64,000 bases of DNA from Latrodectus hesperus (GCA_037975125.1 CM075862.1:18715338-18779337); one strand, 5' to 3'; counted from the stretch's first letter, positions 12,356-26,369 are shown. A program made the numbers and translations. Notes: generated by a model from the sequence alone, not told the origin.

Positions 12356-13011
12356 ATACAATAATACGTACATTTTCCAACCAAAATTTAACTTTTCAGT
12401 GACTGCATTATGCAATGTCATACGAAACTGATTATTTTTAAATAACAGATGCTGATAAGCTGTTATACAAAACTTGAATGTCAAATTCTTTTAACAAGCG
12501 AAATCGTAAGAAGCTTTGATCATTATAACTATTTGACTATTCATACTAAGCAAAATCTTTAATTTGCTTAGAATCACTGTTCTTAAAATATTCTTAATTT
12601 CCTAAAAGTCCATATTTTGAAGAAATATTGAAAATACATCCGTAAACTGTATATAAAAATTATAAAGAAATTACACGAATTTGCTAGAAACAAAAAGATA
12701 TTTTTTGTCGCGTAAAGCATTTGTTTCCATCCCTCAAATGTTGTTGATGACTCATAAACATATCTTAAACTCTAACTCTAAAATCATAATCAAAAATAAA
12801 CAAACGAAATTATATCAAAAATAAACTAATGATGGATTTTATCATTTCATAAGAAAATCTGGATAATTGGGTGTATATAATGTGAAGATGCACTTAAGAT
12901 GCATTTTAAATGTTTTGTCTGTGTAACGAGACAGTTTCAAATGAGACTACAATAAGCTTTACCATTATTAAAATAAATTATATAGATTTCATTATGAATT
13001 TCATGTCATTA

Positions 13012-13074
13012 TCTAAATTATATAAAACATCTAAATTATATAAAATTATATAAAACATCTAAATTATATAAAAA
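13012..13074. repeat. Short tandem repeat, CTAAATTATATAAAACAT unit
   Basis: Degenerate repetition of the words ATCTAAATTATATAAAA and TTATATAAAA. Low-complexity DNA with no coding content. Confidence 0.8.
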
Positions 13075-14816
13075 ATCGCAGGTTTCTATTGTATTTAAAT
13101 AGATTAATAATAAATATTATTAATCTATAATTGTGATCTGTCGAAAAATTATGCTATCCCATTTTTGGTAAATGATAAATACAGTTTTAAATTAAGCCTT
13201 TTAAAATGTCTATATTTAATTAATCTTTAAAAATATTATTATATTTTCAATTATTACGGCCAAAACTTTATAATATAATTGGATATTCCTGAAGTAATAA
13301 GTTCCATAATTTTCTTGCAGAATAACAATTTTAAATTTGAAAATGGAGTTTGAATTATATATCAGAAATACGTAATAAATATCTGATAAGCCTCTCTGAA
13401 TTGCATTATTAAACTTCGAAATATTGTAATTGATTACATATAATTTCTAGCTTTAATCTTAACAACTGTATTTATTAGGATATTTAATTAATTTTGAAAA
13501 TTAAAGTAAAATCAAATAAAAAAATATAAGCTTAGTTTTAATTCAAAATTAGTTATAATTGTGAGTGATAACCTAGCCTGTTTTATGGATAACAAATGCT
13601 GCTGATAACATAAGATAATAAAAAAATCTAAGTTAAATTTCAATATTTCTCTAAAATGAATCCATTGAGTGTACATTAAAAAGTAAAATAATTTTTCACA
13701 GCAATATACATATATTTTTTAAATGAATTCAATTTTAATTTATAATAACATGCATCCTATTAAAGAATCTCGAATAATAATTGTCTATGTATTTTAACCT
13801 CTTATTGTTTAATTTTAATGGTAAAAATGCATATTATTATTATACTTTTTAAATGAACTGAAATATGACATACGAAATCGCATTTTAGTCATATTATAAA
13901 AATAAAGTTCTTCCAAAAAGTTAATGTAACTCATATTATTAGAATTTAAGATATTATAAATGCACATAGAATTTATTATATATAAATTATTATAAGTATT
14001 TTGTTTGTGGTACTTGTAAACATATTTTTAGATATGGGTTAAATATTATGTACACGCGTCATTCGATGGGTAGATAAAAATGCTACAAATTTTAAATTAT
14101 ATTTTGAAGATTTCATATTTCATTATTGTTCATGAAATCAAATATTTAGTATTTATCAACAATATATAATGATATGTTATTTCATACATTATATATTATA
14201 TTAAATATCAATATGCATAAGACAACTGTAAAATCTAGAACTAAGCGATTTATGGTTTATAGCGATTATTTTTAATTATAAAGATAGTCTCTCTTAAGTG
14301 ATAAAAACAATAATGCATTTTAACTTTTTACAGAAAATTAAAATTATTTTTTTAATTGATAAACTTATATAGGAAGATTTTCTATTTAAATTTTTAATTA
14401 TTTTTATAATATATTCTATTTGATTTTTAAACAATTTTCCCTACTATTTTACGTATAGTTCTATGCGTTTATTAACCGATTCACCTAAAAATGTTGAAGT
14501 GGCTTAAGAAATGCTCTAGAATAATATATCCGGATCCCATAATAAAAAAGAATTTTTTATATGTGAGTTAAAAAAGTGAACAAAAAGTATTTACTGTCGA
14601 AAAAATAAAAGAGGCGCTCAATTCTGTTAAAAGCATAAGGGTCACGTTTCAGTCCTACGTCATTTAAACTTTTTTTCCTTTAGGCAAAATAGAATGAAAT
14701 TTTAGTATGATCGATTTTCTTTAAGCATCAAAAATATCATGCTGCCTATAGCACATTCCATTTTTAATTATTAAACGTAGTATTATATTTGGTATAAATT
14801 TTTCAAATTAATATCG

Positions 14817-14966
14817 GTAAACTATATTTTAATGATGAATGTTTAGGAGAATTTTTGTTGAAATTTAAAATTAATGTGTGAAATATTTGTTGTAAACTAT
14901 ATGTTAATAGTGAATGCTTAGGAGAATTTTTGTAAAAATTTAAAATTAGCAAAATATTTTGCATAA
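14817..14966. repeat. Two-copy tandem repeat, 75-bp unit
   Basis: GTAAACTATATTTTAATGAT at 14817 recurs as GTAAACTATATGTTAATAGT at 14892, and AGGAGAATTTTTG recurs in both units. The unit lies inside long repeat copy A. A doubled form was not noticed in copy B, so this duplication may be specific to copy A. Confidence 0.8.
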
Positions 14967-16699
14967 TTGTTCCTTATATTTGTAGATAAATAATAAATAA
15001 ACAAAGGAAAAAATTGATTAATAAATAATTAACAATAAAGTAGTTGTTTATTTTTAAGAAAACTTTAAAAGCTAAAATATGTTTCCTATTTAAAAATTAT
15101 CACTCATATATTTTGTTAGTCTTGCATTATTTTTAATCAAGTTAAGGTTTTTTTATTCTGCTTTAGTAAATGTATCAATTACTTTATAATTCTTTTAGAA
15201 ATTTTTTATAATCCAACTGTCAGTGACTTTGCGAAAAATGTTTTTTTTCTTAAAATACACAAAATTAGTGTAAGGAACAGTAATAAAATAATATGTCTTT
15301 AAATGATTCACATGTCATTTTAAGAGTCAAATTTAAGAAATATCATAAAATGAGAATTGTTTTGAATTTATAAAAGTATATAAGACAATTTGTTTGCCTG
15401 TTTACCTTTTTAAACTCTTGTACATAAATAAGAAATCAAATTTATTATGCATTTCAAGTCATTAAAATAATAATTTAAAATGAAGACCAAAACTCCAAAA
15501 TTTAATAAAATTCAATAACTATACAACAAATTTTAATATTATATAACTATAAACTATTTTGTATATAAAGGAAATAATATTTATAAATCATATTTATTTA
15601 ATCAATGAATTGAAGTAAAAACATGCATATTCAATTTAAGTATTGGAAAAAGTAAAATTTTTAAGCTACTTTACTGTCGTTAGTGGCATTTGAAATGACT
15701 GAAAACTGAAACATTAGCATTATTTATAGAATCAAAAATAAAGATATTAAAAATTATTCAATTCAAGCATCATACATTTTAAAACTTAATAACGTAAATT
15801 AAGATAGTATGACATTTTGACTTTGAATTTGCCTTTTGGAAGAAGTCTCTTAACATTTTCAACTATTAGATATAATTTTTGTTAGCATAAAAATGTAGAA
15901 AATGTATCAAATTAATTTTTTTTATTAAAATTGTAAATTTATTTTGCACATAAATTATATTTATATTCTTCATCACACTTATGTTCATTACAAAATAAAA
16001 ATTGAATATTTAAATTATTAATTTTATTATGTTTAGAAAAGTGCAATGCAAGAATGAAGAAACTTAAGGTAGATCCAAATTTTTTACTTGAACGTAAGAA
16101 AAACAAACAATGAGTGAATATTATATTTATAAGAAGAAAAAAATGATCTTTTGTTTTATGAAAGAAAAAATTTATCCATTTATTAAATATTTGTTTCATA
16201 TTTTTGGTAACTGACTAGACATAATTCACGATTTAAGATTAGTCATGCGTGTGACAAGCTTATAAAATGCTTGTCCTTTTAAGATCCAATGTACTTAAAA
16301 ACATTTGCTTGAAATTTGCAACGGAAAAAAAAATTAAAAATTGTGAAATATCCCATCATCTGAAAAAGATTAAAGTTATTTCACATATTTTTCTTTGTAT
16401 ATAAAGTAACAGACTGTTGCTTAGTATTTTGTGTTTCTGATTAAACCCACACACATGTGCACAAATGTTTTAAATAACATGGTTTGTTTTTTTAAGCAAA
16501 ATAATTGTAAGATAAAAGTATATGAGAATTATCTTCACATGTTTTTCCTTGGAGCGAAAAAGATATCGCATTTTTTTTCAAATGTTTTCTGTGAAAATAT
16601 TTATTTTGATATATATTGTGAAAAATATATATATTGTGAAAATAAAAAAATATATAATAAATATTGTGAAAATATTATTATGAAAATAATTAGAATCTC

Positions 16700-19600
16700 A
16701 ATTTAATATTAAAAGAATTCAAATGAAAAATTAGTTAATAAAATAGGAATCACAAAAATTAATAAATATGTGAGTGGTTAATTTAGAAGTCATACTACAA
16801 TTATTTTTTTACAAGAAACATTTATTATATAAAGTGATGGGTAAAATATTTCCTTCCAATGTTTCAAATTTGAATATTATTAAAGAAATGAATACCACAA
16901 AACAGTTTTAGTTAGCGAGCTTCATCTTAAAAATATTAATGATGAGAGAATGAATTTGAGCTTATACTGAAGGTGCAGCGAGTCATATGAGTAAATATTT
17001 TTTGTGATATAAATATAAAAATGCAAATAAATATAATTTCCATAAGCTTACTTTTCATTTGAACTATATTTTATTTGAGTTTAATATAAAGCTAGTTTCG
17101 AAATATTATTCTAAAGTCAAATTTCACAAATTTTTTCAGATATTGCAATACAATTAAAAAAATTTTGAGAAATTTTTTTACAGCAAGGAATTAATTACAT
17201 TTTTACAAAAAACAAAAAAAACTATTTAATATTATACCTTTTTCGTCAAACCACTGAAAAAATTTAACTTAATATAGGCATAAAAATAAGCTTTCTTTAT
17301 ATTACTTACAAATAATTAAAGTAAAAATTTTATTTATTTTTTTTATCATTAGGCTTTTAGAACAATTCGTTAACTTCTGCAAACAATGTTAATTTTTAAT
17401 AATATGTTGTTTACTCATGAGCACGCAAAAAATTAGCAATCTAAGCTAATAAAATGTGAAATATCTTTAATTTGTTTTAGTTATTTCTTATAAATTAATT
17501 TATTATCTTCAGTTTCATTAAATAGGAAAACCCTGGACGTATAGATTGCTATTACCTATGCTATTTTAATAAAAATTCTGAAGTACTTTATTTTGATATA
17601 ATTTTTGTTGAGCTTAAAAATATTTGGATTATTGTCAATCATAATTGTATATTCACAAAGAATATAGTAAATTACAATCTTAAGATTTTTCAGAATTCAA
17701 TTTAACTAAATACTGTTTAACATCTACATGAAACATTTTTGTAAGTATTCCTTTTTTTTAAAAAATATTATACTTGCAATTAAGAAAGTATTTGCTTACA
17801 AGATAGGTATTTGAGTAATATAAGAGATAAACGCATATTTCAAATTTAGGCATAAATTTCTTTTTATTCTCATGATTTTTTTAAAACGGTATATCGAACT
17901 AATACAAGTTTTCAATTCAAACTATGAAAATGTCGATATGTTTATTAAAAATTTCCCATGCTTCTTAAGCTAAACTGTATTAACTGTGTATTAATTATAA
18001 AATAAAGAAAATAATTTTATTGATTTCTTGTATCAATTAATAATAAATTAATCTTGATAATATTTAAATTTCATTACTACAAAAACATTTTTGAGCGAAA
18101 AATTTAATCTTCACTCTTTCAAACTTGAGCATGCAATGGAAATATTATTAGGTGTAGTTATTTTAAATATATAAAATTATTGGTTTTCAATTTGGCTTTA
18201 TTGGTTTAATTTTAGCTTAACAGTCACTATTTACATATTATTTGACGGTACCTACATTTTTAAAGTGTATTCCACACCACTAGACACAAATACACACAGC
18301 AAATTTGTGATAAAAATATTTGTTCTGATGACCTGAAGGGCATTATTTGGCAGAAAAAATATTTTAAAATAACTCTAATTAAGAATATATCGTGATAAGA
18401 GAAATTTTATCTACAAATGGCTAATTTTTTCCTAAAAAATATTTTGAAAAATGAAAAGTAAATTAAATGTTATTGAAACACTCTTCTTGGCGAAAGTATT
18501 CTCGTTATATCATTTATCACATTTGATTTCATGTGTTTTTTATATTAAATTCTTCAATAATTATTGTACATTTATCATTTTATTGTCTACTGCGGTAAAA
18601 CACCAGCTTTAAAGCTGCCAGAAAAAACTATCATTCAGAATAACAAGGTTATTGAAAATATTCCTACACTAATATAAGATTCCAATAGATTAGAAACTCA
18701 TTATAAAAGAGGACGATACAGAAAAAATTAAATGCTGAAGGCATTAAAGGCATAAATTGATAAAACAGTTTAGCATCAATAATCAGATTATGAAAAAATG
18801 TGTTGAATCAACCTTGAAATTTTCTCCTTTATTGTGGCTTAGGAGAATCTTTAAAGGCAGAATTATAAGTACTCTGAATATAATTAGTTTTTTTATGGTA
18901 AATTATTTCAAGTTATGAGGATTTTCTTCTATATTAAATTTTTCATTTAAGATATTTAAGTCAGTGTGTGACTTTTAGTTTTTTTTCCATTTCTTTGAAA
19001 ATGAAGAAAAATGCAATATCAGTATGGTTTGATAAAAATATTTCGCTTTATTTAGAATTAATCCTTAGTTATAGCTATATAAAAAAGCTTTTTGAAAACC
19101 TCTTCAGTTTCATATCTGTTAAAAATATTTACCAGAAAAAAAGCTATAGGTTAATTCATAAATTTGAATTTTAATTACAGTTTTCCTTAAAAATATTTAT
19201 ATTTCTCTTCAGTATATCATTGACATTGAAATTATGTGATAATGATTATAACGAAACAAAATGAAAATGATATATATAATCCATGAATTATTTTTTCATA
19301 AATATCTACATTCCGTAAGACAAATTCAATGCTTCTTCTTCAGAATTGTCTTCAATAATCATGACGTATAGTTGGCACTGTAAGATTGTTGTTTGATAAT
19401 TTACATCATATGATAGATTAGAAGCTTGCATCTATATTTGTTGGACATAATTTGCATATCTTGAAACATTCTAAATCAATTCATATTTTAAAATAAGAGT
19501 AAAAATTTTTTAATTAATCTTATTTCAAATTTAACAGATTTATTTTCTTTGGCCTCCATTGTGATGATCTTGAAAAATTTATTAAAAATTTTTCTAATAA

Positions 19601-20381
19601 CTACTCAATCTAATTTAATATTAAGACCTCAATCACTTCTCATTTGAACGCTGAAAGATGAGAGATAAAATTTGCTAAAATTATTGAAATTTATAGAATA
19701 GTGTTATAGCTGAGTGCAAACAAAAATTATAGCATAAAAGAATACATACAATTTCGTAAAGATTTTAAAATTCGTATCCTATAAAGGAAAGCACAAAAGA
19801 ATATCGTATGAATGAACTTTTTTTGTAAAGGGCAGTATTTTGTAGTCAACTTTTATTCTTAAAAGAAACGGATTTTAAATAAAGCCAAAAGGATCTCTTT
19901 TAAAAAATTGAAAGGAAATAGCTTGAAAGAATTGCTAATCTGTACAATTGAGATAATGTTTTCAAAGTGCAGTGGGATTCTTTTCTCCATTGCAATAATC
20001 GTGCATTTCTTTTAAAACCCATAATCCTCATTTTTGAATTTATAAATTAAGCCTTAATATCAAACACGTAAGATATTCTCATGTAAATTTAGTTTTAAAA
20101 ATTAATTTCATTGCATTCTCCTATGTCATCTCTGTAGACTATTATAACTTCGATTCACCTGAGTTAGAGTTTTTAATTTTGAAATAAAAAATAAAGTTAC
20201 TTTATTCAAAATTATAATTATTTCTGCTTAATTTATAACATGAAGAAAATAATTTATGTTAGCGAAATTTTTAAACACCCTTTATAAACTTCCAAAAAGA
20301 AACAGCTGAAACTTTCAAAAATATAATTTTTCATGATAAAATTATTTTTATTTTTTTGCTAGAAAAATACCAGTTTTTTAC

Positions 20382-20386
<5 letters not shown>
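16700..20386. other. AT-rich stretch without recognised genes
   Basis: Both strands carry only short open frames of biased Lys/Asn/Ile/Phe composition, as expected in AT-rich DNA. A block near 18280-18310 resembles 58745-58775 and may be a last trace of the long direct repeat. No RNA gene, SINE or transposase motif was seen. Confidence 0.6.

Positions 20387-20461
<75 letters not shown>
20386..20461. repeat. (TA)n microsatellite
   Basis: About 75 bases of uninterrupted TA dinucleotides. Confidence 0.98.
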
Positions 20462-20465
<4 letters not shown>

Positions 20466-21107
20466 TACTTTATAATTTATGTTTTAGAAAAAACTTCTGT
20501 AGGAATAAATCAAATATAAATCAAATTCTACATAGCATGGGAAATTTTAAACTTTGAATTTGTGTTTCCTTTTCTTCTCTTAATTGACAATAAGTAAGTA
20601 TTCTAAACCTATTTAATATTATTATTGAAGCAAAATCAGTCTAGATAGGATTTGGATTGCATGTTGTAAAAGAATGATATTTTTGAAAGTTATATATTCA
20701 CTCAATTTAACATTATGTTTGCAATGACTTTTTAGTTTTCAAAATAAGAGTTCCAATGGGAATATTTTAAGAAAACATTTCCTGCAAGATCTGTTTTTCA
20801 GCTTTAATTCATGGAATTTGTTTTTTTTATCATCTAGCATTTATTTGATAAGTGAAATTCAACAGGTTCTAGCTCTATTTCTTACATTGTCTCTCTTTTT
20901 TATGGATGATACTTTTGAAGATGATCTTGAATGTCAATGTCCAAATAGTAAACACTTTTATATTTACAGAAACTTGAGCTATTTCAAATTATTCATTTCA
21001 GTTTATTTGTTTTTGCGTTAATCTCCTTCAATAATCACAATTTGCTTTGAAAATTTTGACTTTCAGGATACTTCATTTTTTTGTTATGAATTTAGACTTT
21101 TGAGTGC

Positions 21108-21780
21108 ATCACTTCATTCTAATTGGCACCGCGGTATTGGTGTCTTAACGGAGCCTCTAGTTGCCTGGCGAACTTCTAGAGTAATTTGCCTTGCCCAGTA
21201 ACTCAGGCAATGCTGGGTGGACTTATATTACCTGAGCTTTTTAATTGTTATCTTCTGGCTGAAAAGACACAAGTAATAACAAACCTTTCTGCATTTGCAG
21301 GTGAAGCCTCTGAAGTAGACCTTCCTGAAAAAGACAAGGGAACTCAGAGGCAATCTTGTAAAGGGGCAGTTATAAATCCTTCGTTTGAGGTAGAAATGAC
21401 CTCTAAACCATCTTCTTCTGGTGAAAGTCGGGAAGCTATCTCTAGCATGTCTGACTTTCTGACCAGATGGAACTGTTTCAGCAAGACCTTATCTGCTGGA
21501 AATGTCATGCGTAAGGGGAAACGGCAGAGCATATCATTTATGAATGTGAGGCTCTTGCCCTCCCTAGATTAACTTCTTTAGGCATCATCTATACTAGAGA
21601 GTTATACCTAGACTCCATTAAAGGGTTATCGGACTTTATTAATAAAGTGGGTGACCCGAGCAAATGGAACTAGGAAGCATTGGGTTTGGAGTTAATGGTA
21701 CAAAATGCTGATAAAAGCAGAGGTGCCCAATGACATACAAACCCAATTCTAAGAAGAAGAAGAAGAAGATCACTTCATTC
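21108..21780 (+). mobile_element. 5'-truncated LINE with 12-bp target-site duplication
   Basis: The element body is 21120-21768. It is flanked by perfect ATCACTTCATTC repeats at 21108-21119 and 21769-21780 and ends in (AAG)n. The 3' coding part is in one plus-strand frame: QMELFQQDLICWKCHA, a stop, then GETAEHIIYECEALALPRL, TSLGIIYTREL, LDSIKGLSDFINKV, ending near 21672. The CxxC...H....C arrangement is the zinc-binding end seen after RNase H in R1/Jockey-type LINEs. The 5' part is heavily frameshifted. The longer 128-codon open frame at 21186-21572 is in another frame and is not the real product. Confidence 0.85.
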
Positions 21781-22214
21781 AATTCATCATTAACCTATCA
21801 GAAGCATATGTAAAAATGATTCAACTTATTCTTCATAATTATGTAGTTGCCTTGACCATATATAACAGTTTTAGTCTTTTCTAAAATTTGTCTAGCTTAG
21901 GATTGACAGTATCGATTATATATTCACAGAAGAGACGTTTTAATTTTGTAATGTCTTTGATGTCCAATTGGCTTTGAATATTTCTAATAGCAAATTTGGC
22001 CAATTTTTAATTATGGAGAATACCATAACACTGCGTAGTCATTGGTACTTTAACCTTTAAATTATTATATTAAATTTGATTCGTGAAAAATAAAAATAAA
22101 CTTATCAAATATGCAGTACAAAATTGCAGCTTAAGTAAATTTTGTCAATCAGATATTTATTCTGCGCTCATGTTTATCAATATAGAATTAGAAAAGTAAA
22201 AATTAAACTGTGGT

Positions 22215-22600
22215 TGTTATATGTCCACTTTGGCCAGCAGAGATAGACCAGGTCCATAACTTTAATCAACCCCAAAAAATCTAGCACCATCACGGCATCG
22301 TTGTATAAATCATACTTGGATAGCCCCAGGCTATTAAAGATGTATTCTGGTGTAACTTGTTCAGCGAGACAGTTGTTACATGGCTCGAAAATTTTGTTGC
22401 CCTCAGAAAATTTTAATGATCTAAGATGACCACTTCCAAAACAGGCGAGAACGCAGTTTGTTCCTGTTTTTTAAAGCCATGAACGAGTGAGCTTCAAGGC
22501 TGAAAACACTGATACCATTGGTGTTCTGAAGGGACAATCCATGTGGTTTTAATCATGGATGGAGAAAAGTTGCAGCCTCTGTTAGTCACGAGATCAGAGC
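22215..22600 (-). pseudogene. Jockey-like LINE 3' fragment, minus strand
   Basis: Reading minus from about 22450 to 22215 gives an uninterrupted frame: GSGHLRSLKF, EGNKIFEPCNNCLAEQV, TPEYIFNSLGLSKYDL, MVLDFLGLIKVMDLV. This is the C-terminal zinc-finger-like tail of a Jockey-type ORF2. Upstream on the minus strand, in another frame, are WYQCFQP and HGFKKQEQTA, which precede this tail in the family. A frameshift near 22460 separates them. RT and RNase H are absent, so the copy is 5' truncated. It belongs to the same broad group as 12060-12355 but a different subfamily. Confidence 0.78.
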
Positions 22601-25295
22601 ACCTAAATATTTAAAAATGAAGTTTATATCTTAAGTGAAAATAAAGTTTATATTTTAAATATGTGTGTGTTTTGGATATCACTTATATAACACTAAGTAA
22701 AATGTTGAAATATTTCATAGTATTCATCCTTCAGAAAAAAATATCATACTTCAAATCTATGTTATAAAGTAGATTAGGATATTAAGCATGGTAAGATCAT
22801 TGCCTATGTTTGATGAAATATTCAAACATTAGAAAACGAAAGTTGTATTATGATTAAATGTGATAGTGCCTGTTAGAAATCCAAGAGGGTCAACAATGTA
22901 ATTTGATTAATTTTATACAAATTAAAAAGTTGCAATTAATATAAACAAAAATAACCTTTATAGCAAAATTCATAATGATACTTCTGATGAATTAATACAG
23001 CAGGAAAAACTGCTATACAAATTTAGTGTTTTTAATAAGATCCTTTCAATGATTTCTCCTATTCTTTCTTTTCAATCCTTCTTATGATTCTTTTAAAAAT
23101 CATAAAAAGTTGAAATCGTTTACCCTTACTTATTTATCTCGAATCATTGTTTTATCCAAAACACTGTCTGTAAAAAAGTCAGTATTCTCTAAAACTACGA
23201 AGGAGTCAGAATCGTATGAATGATTAATGATATTTTTATCATTTGAGAAAACAATAGCAAAAGTTTTATGTGCATAAAGTAGAACATTCAGTTCTTAAAA
23301 GTGTATATCACATTAGATATTTTACCTTTATTTTCTCGTAATGCAGAGATATTTTTGATAATTGCTTGAAATTATTCTGTATAAAAAATGTCATAAGACT
23401 CTAGATATACGTCCAAAGAAACTGCATGATATTTTATATAAAATTTTCCTAGATACATATATTTATACGAAAAATATTTTCTTGATTTCTTAAAATTCAA
23501 TATTTGAATTTTTTTAAAGAAAAAATGTAACAGACAATATAACAAAGCATAACTGCAAAAAAGCTCTTTTTGTGTTTTATATAAATGTAAGGCATATGAA
23601 ATTTTACATTTAATAGAATATAGTTTTAAGCGTAATTAAATCAGTAATATATTTTCTTTATAAAAAAGTATCAAGAATTAATATATACAAAAGTAACTTT
23701 AAGATTTTAAATATGCAAGTTTGCTTCCCTAAAAGTTAATCAGTATAAACAGTCACTTATTTAATTTACAATTAAAGATTTTAGTTTGAACTATTATTCT
23801 TCTTGAAAGCTCATTTTATTTATTTTAAATGGAAAATATAAATTTTGCATAAACATAAATAAATTAATATACACTAATTTAAAGGCTTCTTATTTTTAAA
23901 ATATTTTATTTTGACTTAGAATTATTTCCATGCATATGATTGTTCTTATTTTCCATATAATTCTTACGAGATTATAAAATGAGTTTAGTAAATATACTAT
24001 TTTTATTTCTGTTCTATATATGAGATATAAAGAATATGAGAGATAATAAAAATAAGTCAAAATGTGCTAGACTATCTTTTATTAAAGAACAGCTGTTTGA
24101 AGAAAATAGAGGCTTCTAGAAAATCCATTGTCAAGAAAAATTGGTTAAACCACAATATTTTTTCTTCTTTAACGGACCATATCATCTATTTTATGCTTGT
24201 TTGCCCTTTCTTTGGTTGGAGCAAACTATGTTCTGCTGACTATGACGGCTTCCTAAAATGAAACATTTCTTTTTTTTTCCTTTTTGCTGGATTATTTTCT
24301 CTTCATGGTACAATATTTTTCTACTCTTACTTACTGCACGTATCCAACAAATTAAATTGGAACAATGCTTAGTATCAGCTTTAATTCGTCTAATTAAAAC
24401 TACTGCAAAATGAAGACAGTATTAATATAATATTGTTTTCTATATTGTGATACAGAAAAATATTAATGAATTTTTAAAAAAGTGTGTGTTAAGCACTATA
24501 TTGGGAAATAAAATATTATTTCGAGTTATTTTTTACGCATTTAAAAGAAAGAATAACTAAATACGAAATATTTCAGAAATTTAATAAATTTGGGCTAATA
24601 ATAGAACTTAATAAATTTTGAAAAATGAAAAAGAAACTTCTTACTGAATAAAAAGTAACTAATATTAGATTACATGAAGTCTAAGCATTTTTCTCAGAAT
24701 TCTTATCCATTCACTTTATTTTTATCTTACTATCAATTTACTATTTATTATTATTTTATTGTGATTCTATGTATATGTGCTTTTTATTTTACTATCACTT
24801 TATTGTAAGAACATCCTAAATTTTTATTGCTTTTAATATACTTTCATGTTGCTGGAGAAACTGGGAAATATTCCGTACTCTCCATTGATTAATCGCACAC
24901 ATTTATGGTTTCCGTTCTTGATATATGAAGGTACAACGTCTGAAATATAAAAATTTACAAATTAGTGGTATATTTTCTTTATCAAATTTATATCTTAATA
25001 TATAGTAGAATTGCTTAATTATTTTGTAGAGACGCAAATATATTTTTTCTTAAAAACATTTTTCAGTTCTTCAACATGTTATCTTTTTCTTATTTCATCA
25101 AAGTGAATCATAAATCATTCCATACAACAAACATTTTTACTATCTCGAAATTTAACTATCAAGAAAATTATGGACATAATTTAAGAATTTTGTTATTATT
25201 ACGTTACAAGAAACAATTTTATATTATTTTTTTATGACTTTTTTACTCTTGGCATACATTATTATTTGTTATAAATAGTTACATTTTACTTAATT

Positions 25296-26115
25296 AACGT
25301 ATTGAATTTGATGTGCAAAGTAGACGTACCTACGCGTGGTGCACTCTGGAAACTTATTTCATATGGGAGAGTTGTCTACTGCTTTTGACATGTTCTCTCG
25401 TCGTCAACGCTATCGTCTTCCTGATGTTTTTGACAGAGTGACTCTACTCCTGATTCACAGGCTGCAATTCAGGTCATAAGCTCAATCTCTCTCCCATCTT
25501 GTAAAATTCTAAATTTTGTAAAGCTCTTGGAAACTTTGACATTACGAAAGAAATGTGTTGTGTTCCAGTGGGTACTTGGGCACTGTGGCAACTATGGAAA
25601 CGAACAGATGGATTTCTTCATAAACAGGGGCGCAGGATTTCTCCAGCCAAGACACACAGAGATCTCCTACCACACTGCTAAGATACACCTAAAACAAGTT
25701 TTTAAAATAGAATTCAAGCTTCTAAACTACAAGAAAGGATAAAAGCCAATCGGTGGAAAGACGACCTTCTGAATATCCCTGATGGTCTAGGCCGTGAAGT
25801 TGTGCCACAGTTTTGACTTCTGACGGGTCATGACTGTCTGGCTGAACATTTAAACCGTATTGACATCTTGTTTTCCTCCGACTGTCCCCTCTGCAACTTG
25901 ACAGAGCCCATGAATAGGACCCACCTCCACCTCTGTGCTGCACTGAATCATCGCTGTATTGGCAAGTCAGAGAACTCCGGTCATCTCTCTTACGTTTATA
26001 TACTGTATTCACCTGTCCTGTCTTCATCTCATGTATATTTTGTGATTTTTTACGTGTTTTATTTGTGTTTTTCCTTGTATTTGCCCTGCCATTGAAAAAA
26101 AAAAAACGTATTGAA
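25296..26115 (+). mobile_element. 5'-truncated LINE with 11-bp target-site duplication and poly-A
   Basis: The body is 25307-26104, flanked by perfect AACGTATTGAA repeats at 25296-25306 and 26105-26115, with a 12-A tail. The coding remnant starts in the last part of RNase H: LTLRKKCVVFQWVLGHCGNYGNEQMDF (positions about 25530-25615), where the family has WVPGHCG..GNE.AD. Then come HTEISYHTAKIHLKQVFK, NRWKDDLLNIPDGLGREV after a frameshift near 25740, LLTGHDCLAEHLNRI, SSDCPLCNLTEPMNRTHLHL and CAALN. This is the C-terminal region of a Jockey/CR1-like ORF2. Several frameshifts and stops show it is dead, but intact flanks suggest a fairly recent insertion. Confidence 0.9.
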
Positions 26116-26285
26116 CTTTATTACCAATATTACTTTTTCACTTACCAGCGTGTGTTTGTGTCTATTATTATTAATTTATAGGAGGAACATGAACAATTAA
26201 CAATAATTTATCAAAAGCTTTTACATTAATTAGCTTACTGTAAAATCAATAGATAACAGTTATAAATTACTTTCTGAAGCACATT

Positions 26286-26362
26286 ATATCCAGAATGCTA
26301 CTGATTTCATTTTATCCAGTAAAATAGCATATATCCAGAATGCTACTTTACTGGATAAAATG
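26286..26362. repeat. Imperfect hairpin plus 45-bp direct repeat
   Basis: 26308-26362 is a near-perfect inverted repeat of about 26 bp per arm (CATTTTATCCAGTAAA pairs with TTTACTGGATAAAATG). ATATCCAGAATGCTACT also occurs directly at 26286 and 26331. It sits just downstream of the LINE at 25.3-26.1 kb. It could be a tiny foldback remnant or a replication-slippage product. Confidence 0.88.
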
Positions 26363-26369
26363 TGAACAG

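Larger units (their letters stand above)
5520..16700 (+). repeat. Long direct repeat, copy A
   Basis: Collinear with 47950-58180 in the same orientation. Anchors seen by eye: 6090-6330 with 48570-48810; 6370-6480 with 48835-48960; 6700-7030 with 49750-50150; 9730-10110 with 53720-54100; 11130-11400 with 54240-54520; 14560-14700 with 56700-56860; 14950-15120 with 57005-57180; 16200-16330 with 57815-57930; 16480-16550 with 58060-58120. Unshared insertions make the offset drift between about 41.6 and 44 kb. No shared open reading frame was found, so this looks like an old segmental duplication of non-coding DNA. Confidence 0.8.

Noticed and set aside
16431..16706. 91-codon plus-strand ORF rich in Tyr/Cys/Asn/Lys
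   Set aside because: Composed of short degenerate repeats (TATTGTGAAAATA words); not conserved as an ORF in copy B.
21186..21572. 128-codon plus-strand ORF
   Set aside because: Wrong frame: the recognisable LINE C-terminus (CWKCH, GETAEHIIYECEAL) is in a different frame with stops.
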